A stretch of DNA of 64,000 nt from the NCBI RefSeq assembly GCF_018991925.1, contig NW_024711951.1:1-64000 (forward strand), written 5' to 3'. A program made the position numbers and the translations under genes. Of this stretch, positions 34,767 through 46,239 are shown piece after piece. How positions within the stretch are numbered: the first letter of the stretch is position 1; each line of letters begins with the position of its first letter. The notes under the pieces were generated by a model that had not been told where the DNA came from, searched no databases, and saw nothing but the letters and a program-made list of their open reading frames with translations. Source of the stretch: Homarus americanus (lineage: Eukaryota > Arthropoda > Malacostraca > Decapoda > Nephropidae).

Positions 34767-35449
34767 GTCTTATAACAACATGTCGAGTAGCTTAATAAGT
34801 TACTTCTTGCAACGTTCACATATAAAACCTCATTAGACTCTCGCTGATCAACAAGGCTACATAGCAAGTGTCCGATATTCTCTTCACTTGATAACACTTA
34901 AGTGAATAGTTAAAGAAAGGAGCACGTTGACTAACATTTAAAACCTGCAGCCCTCAGTGATAATTAAGAGTCTTACCTGTACTTTCATTACTAGGCTCGT
35001 GTGAGGCATTATTAATATATAAAAAGACACACTTAAAAGACTCTTAGGTTAGGTTATCAACATGATCTTGTCCTATGTCAAACATCCACAACACTAACCC
35101 AACCTTCTGTAAAACATGAATCAAAAAAAGTACTGATGTGATGAAGAATTTCCCTGATTGAAAACCCATTAAAAAAAAAAATCTCTGGACCATCACAAAA
35201 AAAAAAAAAAACCTAACCAACCAGGATTTAACCACTAAAATCTGCCTCCACGAGTATGCTTCACGTACAGTACGAGGATAATAAGAACATTAACCAAAAA
35301 CATTCGCCACACCATGGTAAAATCAAAAACCAATATGGTCACGCACAAAAACCAAATTATCGTCTTCTGTGAGTTGCTTTCAATAAAATCCTTCATGAGT
35401 TTACTGCGTGACTTTTATTTGATGCAATTAACGTGGTACACAACTAGAG

Positions 35450-36042
35450 AGGTGTGCGTGGCAGGTGTGTGCGTGGTAGGTGTGTGTGGTAGGTGTGTGG
35501 TGGTAGGTGTGTGCGTGTGGTATGTGGCGGTAGGTGTGTGGTGGTAGGTAGTGTGTGGTGTGTGGTGGTAGGTGTGTGGTGGTAGGTGTGTGGTGGTAGG
35601 TGTGTGGTGGTAGGTGTGTGGTGGTATGTGTGTGGTGGTGGTGGTGGTGTGTGGTGGTAGGTGTGTGGTGGTGGTGTGTGGTGGTGTGTGTGTGGTGGGG
35701 TGTGTGTGTGTGGTGTGGTGTGGTGGTAGGTGTGTGGTGGTGGTGTGTGTGGTGGTGGTGTGTGGTGGTGGTGTGTGGTGGTGGTGTGTGGTGGTGGTGG
35801 TGGGTGTGTGGTGTGTGGGGTGTGTGGTGGTGGTGTGGTGGTGGTGTGTGGGTGTGTGGTGTGTGGGTGGTGTGGTGGTGGTGTGTGTGGTGGTGGTGTG
35901 TGGTGGTGGTGTGTGGTGGTGTGTGGTGTGGTGGTGTGGTGGTGGGTGGTGGTGTGGTGGTGGTGTGTGGTGGTGGTGTGTGTGGTGGTGTGTGGTGTGG
36001 TGGTGGGGTGTGTGGTGGTGGGTGGTGGTGGTGTGGCGTGTG
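35450..36042. repeat. GTGTGTGGTGG minisatellite, ~0.6 kb
   Basis: Plus strand made only of G and T apart from rare A and C, in GTGTGTGGTGGTAG and GTGTGGTGGTGGT units. The strong strand asymmetry produces long stop-free frames on both strands, none credible. Confidence 0.9.
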
Positions 36043-36150
36043 GTAGTAACAGTCAGTCCTACCACCATTCTCCCCACACTTCTACCTCACTTTTGCTGAC
36101 TTTCTCACGGTTCTTAAGTGTAAGCATTAACAAATCAATATTTCTGGACG

Positions 36151-36153
36151 TAC

Positions 36154-36202
<49 letters not shown>
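36151..36202. repeat. (CA)n microsatellite
   Basis: Uninterrupted CA repeat. Confidence 0.95.
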
Positions 36203-36204
<2 letters not shown>

Positions 36205-36294
36205 ATTTGTTGATATACAGTAGAGGATATTTTTCACCTGAGGTTTTCATATTCTATTCCCTCCGAGTCTAATCTCTTGAGAACTGCAAATTAT

Positions 36295-36475
36295 CCTTAT
36301 CCTATCCTTAACCTAACCTATCAATAAATTAACCTCATGTAACTTAACTTTCATTTATGAGTATCCTATCCTAACCTAAACCTAACCTATCCTATCCTAA
36401 CTTAACCTTGATTTAACCTATTATCATCCTAACATAAACCTAACCTAAACCTAACCTAAACCTAATACTAACGAC
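36295..36475. repeat. Degenerate telomere-like CCTAA repeats
   Basis: TAACCTAACCTATC and CCTAAACCTAACC variants over ~180 bases. Confidence 0.75.
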
Positions 36476-36747
36476 GCATTAAACCAAAACAAACTAACCA
36501 AAACAACCACAATAACTATCCCAGTCACGCAAACACACTAATGGCATTCTTTATCAAACACGACCATCAAATCACACAAAAAAGAAACGGAATAAATAAG
36601 TAATAATAAAGATAATTCGTGATAAAGAGTGAAAAGAGAAAGTACGGAGAAGTGAGTTAATTTTATTCCTTGGATGAGGGAAAGAGGGAGGGCGTGGGTG
36701 GGGTGATGGATGGAAGGAGGGAAGGAAAGGGAGTGGAGGGAGGGATG

Positions 36748-36749
36748 AT

Positions 36750-36805
<56 letters not shown>
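36748..36805. repeat. (GA)n microsatellite
   Basis: Uninterrupted GA repeat of ~55 bases, a possible GAGA-factor target on composition alone. Confidence 0.95.
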
Positions 36806-37598
36806 ACCTCACCTATCAACTAAACACCGCCCCCTACCCCTTCCTCCCCACCCATGTTAACTAGCACAGATCAAAGGTTAATGAGACTGTAACTGATACC
36901 ACACCTACACATCACTACTCAATACACCACCACTTTTGGCTAACTTAAAATAAACCATCTGGCTTTACCATCATTATCCTTGTAAATTATTATCACTGCT
37001 CTCTGTCTGTTAAAATGCACACATACTGTTTAATACTGTACTGACATTACGGTATATATATATATCTACAAGTGAAATATTATGTTTGTGTGTGATTTCA
37101 AAATTATTAAAAGTAAAAATATTTCTAAAGTTAACTAAAATAATATAAGTTTCCGCACTAAAGATCAAAATTTCCCGTATGACTCATGGCACCACTCGGA
37201 GAGAGGGAGGAGGAGAGGGGACTGCCAGTCATATATCAAATTTCAATGTAAATTAAACTATTAATAACATCAGGATTCATTCATTAAGTCATTATATAAT
37301 TATCCACATTCAGAAAATCCAATTAAATCATGTTGATATACAAACGCATTCATTACTTCTTGACGAGGGATGAATTTAGCAGAAACTGATCTCTAGCAAC
37401 CGACGAGTGAGTGGTGGCGGGGCACTCGGCAAGTCACCATAGACCAGACGTTGCATCAGTCTATGTCCAACTCTCGTAACGGGTGGATGTACACGATAAA
37501 AACAACGTTGATTCCTTACCTTTCTTAGCTTGTAATTGTATGATTTACTTCCTGTGATTTTTGTTTTGTTTTTAAGATTGATAAAACAAAATCCTAAC

Positions 37599-37654
37599 CT
37601 GCAGAAATACTTTGATCTACCCGGGGATGTTGCCATGGTAACCTGAGACGCCAT
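37599..37654 (-). CDS. Candidate first coding exon (18 codons plus 2 bases)
   Basis: On the minus strand ATG at 37654 starts MASQVTMATSPGRSKYFC, followed by AG and a donor-like GTTAGG at 37598-37593. The exon contains a canonical RFX X-box palindrome, and the sequence upstream (37655-37700) is GC-balanced and not repetitive, as at a 5' end. No downstream exon was identified, so this is a hypothesis; the alternative is chance. Confidence 0.25.
37629..37642. promoter_or_regulatory. Canonical RFX X-box
   Basis: GTTGCCATGGTAAC is a full match to the X-box (GTNRCC, 2-base spacer, RGYAAC) bound by RFX factors, which drive ciliary genes in animals. The motif is seen directly; its function here is inferred. 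Confidence 0.5.
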
Positions 37655-37785
37655 AGAGTCTAAGTGTCGTCTCTGAATACCACGACGAGTGCTCAAGCGG
37701 TTGTTGTCCTGTGTGTTTGTATTTAACTTTAGGAACGATTAAGTCTTATTTTGTGTGATTTGTTTGATTTAAAGTAACAGTAGAG

Positions 37786-37914
<129 letters not shown>

Positions 37915-38096
37915 TTGTATAAACTTGGTGTACTTTGTGTCCTCCCACTCAGTTGTTGCGTGTGCTCTTGTGCACCTAGGTGTTGAATGCACCCCACTCA
38001 GCTCTTGTGCATCCCACTCAGCTACGTGTTTGAGCTCTTCCTGTGGAGATGGGGTTGTCTGCTGTCTGGTACAAAAATAATCTCTTGAGACTGTCA

Positions 38097-38416
38097 GATC
38101 TCTCTCTCTCTCTCTCCTCTGTCCCCTTCCTCCTCTCCCCTCCCCCTCCCCTCCCCTCTCCCCTCCTCCCCCTCCCTCTCCCTCCCTCCCCCCTCCCCCT
38201 CCCCTCCCCCTCCCCTCCCTCCCCCTCCCCTCCCCTCCCCCTCCCCCCTCCCCTCCCCCCCCTCTCCTCTCCCCTCCCCTCCCCCTCCCACTCTCTCCCC
38301 TCCCCCACCTCCTCCCCTCTCCCCTCCCCTCCCCCCTCCCCTCCTCCCCCTCCCTCCCCCCTCCCCCCTCCTCCCCCTCTCCCTCTCCCCTCCCCTCCCC
38401 TCCCTCTCTCCCTCAC
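38097..38416. repeat. Pure polypyrimidine tract (CCCCT-type), 320 bp
   Basis: Plus strand is C and T except for rare A. It is built from CCCCTCCCCTCC units and flanked by (TC)n. It may form triplex (H-DNA) or i-motif structures. ORFs on both strands are compositional. Confidence 0.9.
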
Positions 38417-38459
38417 ACAAATACAGTGTGCTAAGTCACGAGTGGTCATACCCTGATAA

Positions 38460-39085
38460 GGATTTACCGTTGCCATCTGTTGTCACCTGTTGCTTTATCA
38501 CCGTTGCCACCTGTTGTCTTATCACCGTTGCCAGATCAATGTAGTCTACCTTACTTCTCTTCATCTAATCACTATAGCCAACTTAGAGACAAAACCTTAT
38601 AGTCTAGCCCTCCAGGTAAATAAATAATGAAACATTGTTACCAGAGCCATACTGTGACCTTTAAGTTATCGAGTGTTCATCGTTGCCAAATTGATGGAGG
38701 GACCTTATCATTCATCACTAGGAAAAAGTATTGCCAACATGACGTCATAACCTAGACATTATTACCAGCATGGCACTGTAATTTGATCTCTCTGGCTCCT
38801 TTTACCTAGCCACTGTTACCACCTTAACTATGTCACCTCACCATCGGCTGTCATTCACCCAGTATTACCAACATAACGGTGAACCACTAGTCCCCCTAAC
38901 TCACTGTTGCCAGTTTGAACGGATAGCCTTATCATCTAACCACTGTTTCCAGCAAGGCGATTTAACCCCACTACCATCCATCAATGACTCACTATTACCA
39001 AATTAAATCCAAATAAAATAGGTAAGCTTATTCTACCACCCCCCCCTCCCCGGCAGCCTCCGTCCCCAAGCCAGTGTTACCAGCG
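38460..39085. repeat. Highly diverged tandem repeat with GTTGCCA/GTTACCA motif
   Basis: The motif CACTGTTACCAGCATGG or CGTTGCCAACATG-like recurs about every 35-60 bases (near 38465, 38504, 38525, 38635, 38683, 38728, 38762, 38816, 38868, 38908, 38946, 38993, 39073), each followed by a CTTATCATCTAACC-like stretch. This looks like an old minisatellite that has drifted beyond easy detection. Confidence 0.6.
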
Positions 39086-39179
39086 TCGGCATCTGGTAAT
39101 TAAGACTTATGAACACGGCCCAAACACATACAAGCCTGTCCCACTTATCTGGTAACACCTCTTTTTATGTTTTTATTCC

Positions 39180-39230
39180 ATGTGTGTGTGTGTGTGTGTG
39201 CGTGTGTGTGTGTGTGTGCGTGTGTGTGTG

Positions 39231-39290
<60 letters not shown>
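39180..39290. repeat. (TG)n microsatellite
   Basis: TG repeat with a few CG and TA interruptions. Confidence 0.95.
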
Positions 39291-39817
39291 CCCCATCATC
39301 GTCCCCATAATATTAGGTGACCAGAGAGACACTACACAGGAACAGTTTGAAATACAACAAAACACAACATTCAACCAATCTTTCTGAACATCTTGATACT
39401 TATTTCTCTCTCATTCACGAACTGGAAATAAATAGATCCGTAAACCCCTTTGTAAGACTGTAGTGAGAGATATAGGATTAGAATCTCTCATCAAAAAGAC
39501 GAGAAACAACATTACCTAAAATTTTAGATACAGGTGCGTGGGGGAATTACCTGAACTGAGAGTAACTGTTTATAAAGCATTAATATCATTCTCTTCAAAC
39601 ATATCTCTACGTGAAGTGAATTCCTCGATAATGGCTTCAATACAGATTAAAAACATAGAGATAGACTGAATAGAACAGCTCCAATTCGTGTTTCTCTGAC
39701 TATCATTGAAGCCTTATGTCTGAGTTAGCTCCCAAAACAACAATAATTAACAGGTAAAAAAGTGTTGGGCGTACCTGAGGTGAGGTGTGTTACTGTCCCC
39801 TGAGGAGCTGTTAATTG

Positions 39818-39850
39818 ACACTTACCTGGAAGAAAAAAGAATCACTAGAA
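39818..39850 (-). promoter_or_regulatory. Recursive-splice-like site
   Basis: The minus strand reads TTCTTTTTTCTTCCAG joined to GTAAGTGT, a pyrimidine tract and 3' splice site directly abutting a consensus 5' splice site (junction 39826/39825). This is the form of ratchet points in long insect introns. A second donor-like CAGGTAATT lies 25-30 bases upstream on the same strand. No transcript evidence is available. Confidence 0.35.
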
Positions 39851-39929
39851 TTACCTGCCGTGGTATTTGTTTTGCTACCTGTCTGTCTCAGTGTTAATCT
39901 GGCTAGAATCGTGAGGCCAACCAAAGTAA

Positions 39930-40240
39930 TGGGGGTGGGCGGTGGGGGGTGGGGTGAGAGGGTGAGGTGTGGTGGGGATGGGGTGGAGGTGGTGGAGGGG
40001 ATGGGGGTGGGTGGTGGTGGGGGATGGGGGTGGAGTGGTGGTGGGGATGGGGGTGGGTGGTGGTGGGGAGTTGTGGTGGTGGGGATGGGGTGGGTGGTGG
40101 GGGATGGGGGTGGGTGGTGGTGGGGGGGAGGGGGGTGGGGTGGTGGTGGGGATGGGGTGGGTGGTGGTGGGGGAGTGGGGTGGGTGGTGGTGGGGGAGTG
40201 GGTGGTGGGGGATGGGGGTAGGTGGGGAATGGGCTGAGGG
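39930..40240. repeat. GGTGGTGGGGATGGGG minisatellite
   Basis: G-rich plus strand with many G-runs, potentially G-quadruplex forming. Units are about 20-30 bp and irregular. Confidence 0.85.
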
Positions 40241-40299
40241 AACACCATATGAGTCAGAGATAAGAGATGAGAGATAAGCTACATATATGTGTAAAGGTT

Positions 40300-40495
40300 A
40301 CAGTCCACTTATAACGGTAAAACCTCTATTTATCGGACAATAGAGGAAGGTTCATTATATCGAGGGTCAGTTAGATTGTGAAACTTCCTACGATTAACGA
40401 ACTGTCTATATCTGGATGACTGTCCGCTTTATCGAGTTTCCGTTATATGGAGAGAGAGAGAGAGAAGTCCGTTATATCAGGATCCGTTATATGGA
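40300..40495. mobile_element. Possible Tigger/mariner-type terminal fragment
   Basis: GTAAAACCTCTATTTATCGG and later TCCGTTATATGG repeats resemble ends of Tigger-type elements (CAGTAAAACCTCTnTATCGGAC). A GA microsatellite interrupts the TCCGTTATAT copies. No transposase frame was found. Confidence 0.4.
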
Positions 40496-41390
40496 GAGAA
40501 GGCACCCCCACCACCTTCTTCCTCCACGAATTTATGCAGATAGAAACCTGAATTAATCTACTCGTAAAGCTACTATATACCCGCTCCCTCCTCCTCCTCC
40601 TCCTCCCCTGCAGCAACCACAATGAACCCTGAGCCACGAGATGATCCTCAGATACACACGCCAGATATAATGCGTCTTGGAGGTATAGCTTCGTTGGTAA
40701 ATAGATTGAAAACGAAAAACCCCACATCTGTCTTGTCTTCCTACGGCAACAGAACCATTAATTATCGTAAAGAATATATATAATATTATTATTCAAAAAT
40801 GTTGCCTAGTGTCTCGTATATCTCCTTTGCTACTTGAAACTGAGCTGTTGTTGTTTTTTTTTTTTTATCAAGGGATGAGATCTAGCGTGATGTATTATGG
40901 TTGTAAGAGCTCAGGAGCCATTCGGCAGGAACTCTGACCGGTCGCTTAAATTCGACCCCGACTCTCCTCATCCCCAAAACAACATTCAGTCCAGGCAAGT
41001 TTCTCTCTCTCTCTCTCTTTCATAACCTACTTATGGCTGCCGTATATCAAGCCTCAAGCGCAGGTAGTGTTAATTTGTGAACGAGGAAGGAAGGTGAACC
41101 ATGTCGTCTCCCAGGAATATTTTATCTACACCATCAAATCTAAATTTTAAATCATGTTTCACCGAGTCATAAATAAACGTGTTTATATTTATGATCATTA
41201 AACCAATATTTTATATCTACAATCATTACGACTATGTCTATTTTTATTATTATTTTTTTATAAATCACAAATATTTCTTTTTAATTATCGTTTTATCATT
41301 TTTCTTATTATTATTTTTATTAGGTACAGTAAAAACAACAACTCCATTTAAAGGACATCAATTTAAAGGGAGCAGAGTATCAACAAAACG

Positions 41391-41545
41391 TGACGTCATC
41401 CATCCAACAACACCCCAAAGCAGCGTGACGTCATGGTTCACCAACCTCACCCCCTCACCTGTAGAACGAAGGTAATCAGGGCGCGAGAAGACGTGTACCT
41501 GGCCGTGTGGGGGTGATTGGTTCGACATATAAACCAATTAGCCTA
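41391..41545 (+). promoter_or_regulatory. CRE/CCAAT/TATA-like cluster, candidate promoter
   Basis: Two perfect TGACGTCA palindromes (41391-41398 and 41426-41433) are followed by ATTGG (41514) and CCAAT (41534) boxes around a CATATAAACC element (about 41526). The order would fit a plus-strand promoter starting near 41555. No ORF or exon follows before the G-rich repeats, so the gene, if any, is unknown. Confidence 0.35.
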
Positions 41546-41574
41546 CGGAGGGGCTGCTGGGGTAGTGGAGTGGG

Positions 41575-42000
41575 TGATGAAAGGAGGGGGTGATGGGGAG
41601 GGGGGAAGGAGGGGAGGGGGGGTGTTGGAGGAAGGGGGATGGGGAGGACGGGGTGATGGTGTAGGGGAGAAGGGTGATGGGTGTAGGGGAAGAGGTGATG
41701 GTGTAAGGGAGGGGGGGGTGATAGGGGGAAGGGGTGATGGGGAGGGGAGGGGTGATGGGGAGGGGAGGGTGATGGTGGTGGAGGGGTGATAGGTGTAAAA
41801 GAGGTGATGGGTGGCGTGTTCAATTGTTATTCTTCCTCTTTCTCCTCCTCTCTTCTTCTTCTCTCCCCCCTCCATCTCCTTCCTCTCACCTTACTTCCTC
41901 CTTTTCAATTCCTTTACCTCCCTTCCCCATCCTCCATCTCTTCCACCTCCCTTTTCCTCCCTTTCCATTTGCTCCCCCCTTCCACCCCCTCTTCCTTAAC
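41575..42000. repeat. G-rich GGTGATGGGGA minisatellite then pyrimidine tract
   Basis: 41575-41790 is purine and T rich (GGGGAGGGGTGATG units); 41825-42000 is CT-rich. Overlapping ORFs on both strands are compositional artefacts. Confidence 0.8.
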
Positions 42001-42309
42001 AATGATACTCCCTTTGCTTGGGTCACAACACGTCTCCTGGACTGGCCTTCACTTAACCCATTAATCCTGCCTTAATAGGAAGCAACCTGCCTGCACCTCT
42101 CCAACCTACCCATCCACCCACCAAGTGTACAGCTGACTGACTGTATTCCTCTCTCTCTCTCCCTTTCTCTCACAATTGACTTTTAGGGAGGAGGAGGAGG
42201 GAGGGAGGAGGAGGGAGCAGTAATAACACACAAACAAAAACATTATCAACAACATCAACACAAAACATTTATAGCTATCAGGTTCAGTGTAGCACCAGCC
42301 GTAAGAGTG

Positions 42310-42560
42310 AGTATCACCATCACCACCACTACCACCTACCATCATCACCACCACTACCACCATCATCACCACCAGCACTATCATTAAGACCACCACCACC
42401 ACCACAACAACAACAACAACTACCACCACCACAACAACAACAACCACCACCACCACCATCACCACCACACAACAACAACAAACACACCACCACCACAACA
42501 ACAACAACCACCACCACCACCACAACCACCACCACCACCACCACCACAACCACCACCACC
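42310..42560. repeat. (CCA/CAA)n trinucleotide-rich array
   Basis: CACCACCAC and CAACAACAA blocks alternate over 250 bases. Confidence 0.85.
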
Positions 42561-42884
42561 ATCACAACAGTAGCACCAATCGTCCGTCTAACAGTAACCA
42601 AAACACCAACAACACCAGTAGGATCAGGAGCATCACCACTAAGAGACAACACCAGCACACACAGCAGCCAGGGGCCACCACGTTATCCTTAACTACCAAG
42701 CAAAAACGTCACCGGGAGTATGTAACGAGGTGGTGAGGTCTGACCAGGAGACCGACACCTCTCCTTCTCTTCCTCTCCTTCCCTCTCCCTCACTTACCAC
42801 TTGTTATCAGCGAAGGCTTACAAGCACCACAAGGTAGATAACGAGAGGAATAAACGAGAGAGAACACCTTTACAGCACCAAACG

Positions 42885-43292
42885 TTTAACACACCCAGCT
42901 AACGCACTACTAGCGGATGGCTTAACACCCAAAACAACGGTACAAGAAGGGAGGAAGTTTAACACACCCAACTAACGAGACTACTAGGCGTGGTGGATGG
43001 TTTAACACACCTAACTAACGAGACTACTAGTCGTGGATGGTTTAACACACCCAGCTAACAGAGACACTAGGCGGTGGATGGTTTAACACACCTAGCTAAC
43101 GAGACTACTAGGCGGTGGATGGCTTAACACACCCAGCTAACAAGACTACTAGGCGTGGTGGATAGCTTAACACACCCAGCTAACGAGACTACTAGGCGTG
43201 GTGGATGGTTTAACACACCCAGCTAACGAGACTACTAGGCGTGGTGGATGGTTTAACACACCCAGCTAACGAGACTACTAGGCGTGGTGGAT
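42885..43292. repeat. ~43-bp minisatellite
   Basis: About nine units with GCTAACGAGACTACTAGGCG and TGGTGGATGGTTTAACACAC. Flanking units are shorter. Very regular at the right end. Confidence 0.9.
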
Positions 43293-43389
43293 GAGAGGTA
43301 TTCTACAGCAATACCAAAACATCTTCCAACAAATAAACTTTATCAACAACCACAAACATAAGTCACTGATAAATATACCTCGATTCTTC

Positions 43390-43755
43390 AAAACGACAGT
43401 CCACGAGAGGAGAAGGAAGGAGGGAGGAGAAAAGAAGGAGGAAGAAGAAATAAGATAGGAGGAAGAAGAGAAAAAGAGGAAGAGGAACGAAGACAGGAAA
43501 GGAAGGAGATAGAGGAAAAGAAGGAAGAGAAAGGGAAAGAAGCAGAAGAGGAGAAAGAAGAGAGTAAGAAGAGGAGGAAAAGAGGAGGAAAAGGAGGAGG
43601 AAGAGGAGGAAGAAGAGAGAAGAAGAGGAGAGGAAGAGGAGGAAAGGAGGAGGAAGAGGAGAAAAGGAGGAGGCAGAGAAGAAAAAAAGGAGGAAGAGAA
43701 GGAGAAAGAGCAGGAGGAGGAGGAGGAAGAGCAGGAGAGGAGAAGAGGAGGTAAA
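43390..43755. repeat. Purine-only tract (GGAGGAAGA), 360 bp
   Basis: The plus strand is nearly all A and G, mirror-symmetric in places and a candidate for triplex formation. Followed by a (CA)n tract at 43819-43880. Confidence 0.85.
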
Positions 43756-43816
43756 GGTGTTATCAGTTGGGAGAGAATGAAACCACAGGAGCACATTAGG
43801 GTAAAGTGGACGGCAG

Positions 43817-43818
<2 letters not shown>

Positions 43819-43880
<62 letters not shown>
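43819..43880. repeat. (CA)n microsatellite
   Basis: Uninterrupted CA repeat. Confidence 0.95.
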
Positions 43881-43881
<1 letters not shown>

Positions 43882-43964
43882 GGTTAGTACATCTTCAGTA
43901 CTGAGGGGAGCACCTGAATATTAGGCACCAACATACTTCACCCAAAGATTAACCACCCATATAT

Positions 43965-44370
43965 CACCTAACCTAACCCAACCAGGTCTAATGATAACCT
44001 AACCACCCTTATGCTCACCTAACCTAACCCAACCAGGTTCATCGATATCTCTAACTCCAATCCCAACCAAACCAAACTAAAACTAAACCTACCCCCTCAA
44101 GTAGCGTTAGGACAGCTTAACTATCAGGAAATATACGCCAGGAGAGGGGGGGAGGGAAGGGAGGGGGGCTAATCTTCAAGTGATTCGATTATTTATCCCA
44201 GGAACCTTATTCAGTGTGTCTGGACCCCGATAAGGTATACAATGAGCAAGTGGTAGGTTAAGTTACAGTAGGTTAGGTTAGGTTACGGTACATTAGATTA
44301 GGTTACAGTAGGTTAGGTTAGATTAAACATTAGGTGAGGTTAAGTTAGGTCAAGTTAAACATAAGGGTAA
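43965..44370. repeat. Telomere-like CCTAA then TTAGG tracts in opposite orientation
   Basis: ACCTAACCCAACC copies at 43968-44035 and GGTTAGGTTA copies at 44262-44350 face each other across ~230 bases containing a G-rich patch (44143-44170). Confidence 0.7.
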
Positions 44371-44379
44371 TTAAACTAG

Positions 44380-45064
44380 AGGTGAAATAATTTTAGGTGT
44401 CTTATCTTCAGGTGTTCCATCATCCACTCAAACTAAATATTGTCATGACGGGAGACAAGAAGATCAATGAAGCTTCCATCGTGAACCAAGAGGAAGACAA
44501 GCTGTGGGCGGTACACTCAATCGCGCCTCTTACTTGGCTGAGAACACACATGATACAGCAGGCTACTCAAGCACCTGTAACATGATATATTTTGAGTTCT
44601 TACTGCCTGGGGTCCTGACACAGAGGTGGAGTCACGTTAGGGAGGGAGGGGTGGTAGCTAGGGGGGAGGTACAGTAGCTAGGAGGGAGGGATGGTAGCTA
44701 GGAGGGAGGGATGGTAGCTAGGAGGGAGGTACAGTAGCTAGGAGGGAGGTACAGTAACTAGGAAGGAAAGTACCACTGGATATGTCTTCAAGGCATAAGG
44801 CAGGTCAGATAAAAACCGGTACATTAACTATATGTATTTACGATAGATTTACGATAGTCCAAGAAGATGGGGGGGTGAGCTTATGAGGGACACTGGCAGT
44901 AGATTTAAGGACACGAGTGATTGGTATCTATAGAGTTAATATAGGACACTGGATACTATAGAGAGTTAGGTCTAGACAAATGACCCACCTCCACTCCCCT
45001 TCGTCCCTACCACCTCCCCCTACCTCCCCTACCAGGTACTCCCATTAATTATTATGGTTTCAAA

Positions 45065-45070
<6 letters not shown>
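44380..45070. other. 20-bp minisatellite plus unrecognised DNA
   Basis: 44640-44770 holds six units of GCTAGGAGGGAGGTACAGTA. The rest, including a 62-codon ORF at 44397, shows nothing I recognise. Confidence 0.6.
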
Positions 45071-45105
<35 letters not shown>

Positions 45106-45293
45106 AAGTGAATCACCTGAAGATTAACCACCCTTTCCGTGTCTCATATTTAATTTTTTATTCTCTCTAATCGTCTCCTTCCTTCCTTCCTCTTCCTCCC
45201 TCATCCTCTCTTTAATTCCTCTTCGTCTTCTTTTTATCTCAAGAGGCGTATAAGGTCTTGACATATTACCGCCATTAAGTTAGGGTAAAGGGT

Positions 45294-45328
<35 letters not shown>

Positions 45329-45330
45329 AC
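45067..45330. repeat. (TC)n and (CA)n microsatellites
   Basis: TC repeat at 45068-45103 and CA repeat at 45296-45326, with CT-rich DNA between. Confidence 0.9.
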
Positions 45331-45369
45331 TCGTGAACCCAAAGCAGTAGACTGATACATTATCTACTT

Positions 45370-46239
45370 CTCTGAACTAAAATTTAATGTGCCTAACTAT
45401 TTAAGTACATCCAGAATAATACACAAGCACCAAGAAATGACCTCGAAAACCCATAAGAGGAGAGTAATTAGCATTGCAAAAGTAATTAAAATATTCTAAA
45501 AATCATTTGAACATTTTCTAAAAGCCATTTGAACAAGTTATAATCAAGATATCAAATTTTGCTAACAGATCCTAGCAACATTCAGGAGTACCTATACTGA
45601 AATTTTGAACAAAAATCCATTTTTTTAGTCGAAAATGACAAAATTGTAAGTCTATAGCCTTAAAGGATTTTTGAAAAATACGTTTTCTCTCTGAACTAAA
45701 ATTTAATGTGCCTAACTATTTAAGTACATCCAGAATAATACACAAGCACCAAGAAATGACCTCGAAAACCCATAAGTGGCGAGTAATTAGCATTGCAAAA
45801 AGTAATTAAAATATTCTAAAAATCATTTGAACATTTTCTAAAAGCCATTTGAACAAGTTATAATCAAGATATCAAATTTTGGTTAACAGATCCTTAAGCA
45901 GCACATTCAGGAGTACCTATACTGAAATTTTAACAAAATCCATTTTAGTCGAAAATGACAAAATTGTAAGTCTATAGCCTTAAAGGATTTTTGGCCAAAA
46001 TACGTTTTCTCTCTGAACTAAAATTTAATGTGCCTAACTATTTAAGTACATCCAGAATAATACACAAGCACCAAGAAATGACCTCGAAAACCCATAAGTG
46101 GCGAGTAATTAGCATTGCAAAAGTAATTAAAATATTCTAAAAATCATTTGAACATTTTCTAAAGCCATTTGAACAAGTTATAATCAAGATATCAAATTTT
46201 GTTAACAGATCCTTAAGCAGCACATTCAGGAGTACCTAT
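45370..46239. repeat. ~320-bp tandem repeat, three copies, third truncated
   Basis: Copies start at TCTCTGAACTAAAATTTAAT near 45370, 45690 and 46012. They share CATCCAGAATAATACACAAG and ACCTCGAAAACCCATAAG. The copies are about 97% alike by eye, so the expansion is recent. The third copy is interrupted after CAGGAGTACCTAT by the hAT-like element at 46240. Confidence 0.95.
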
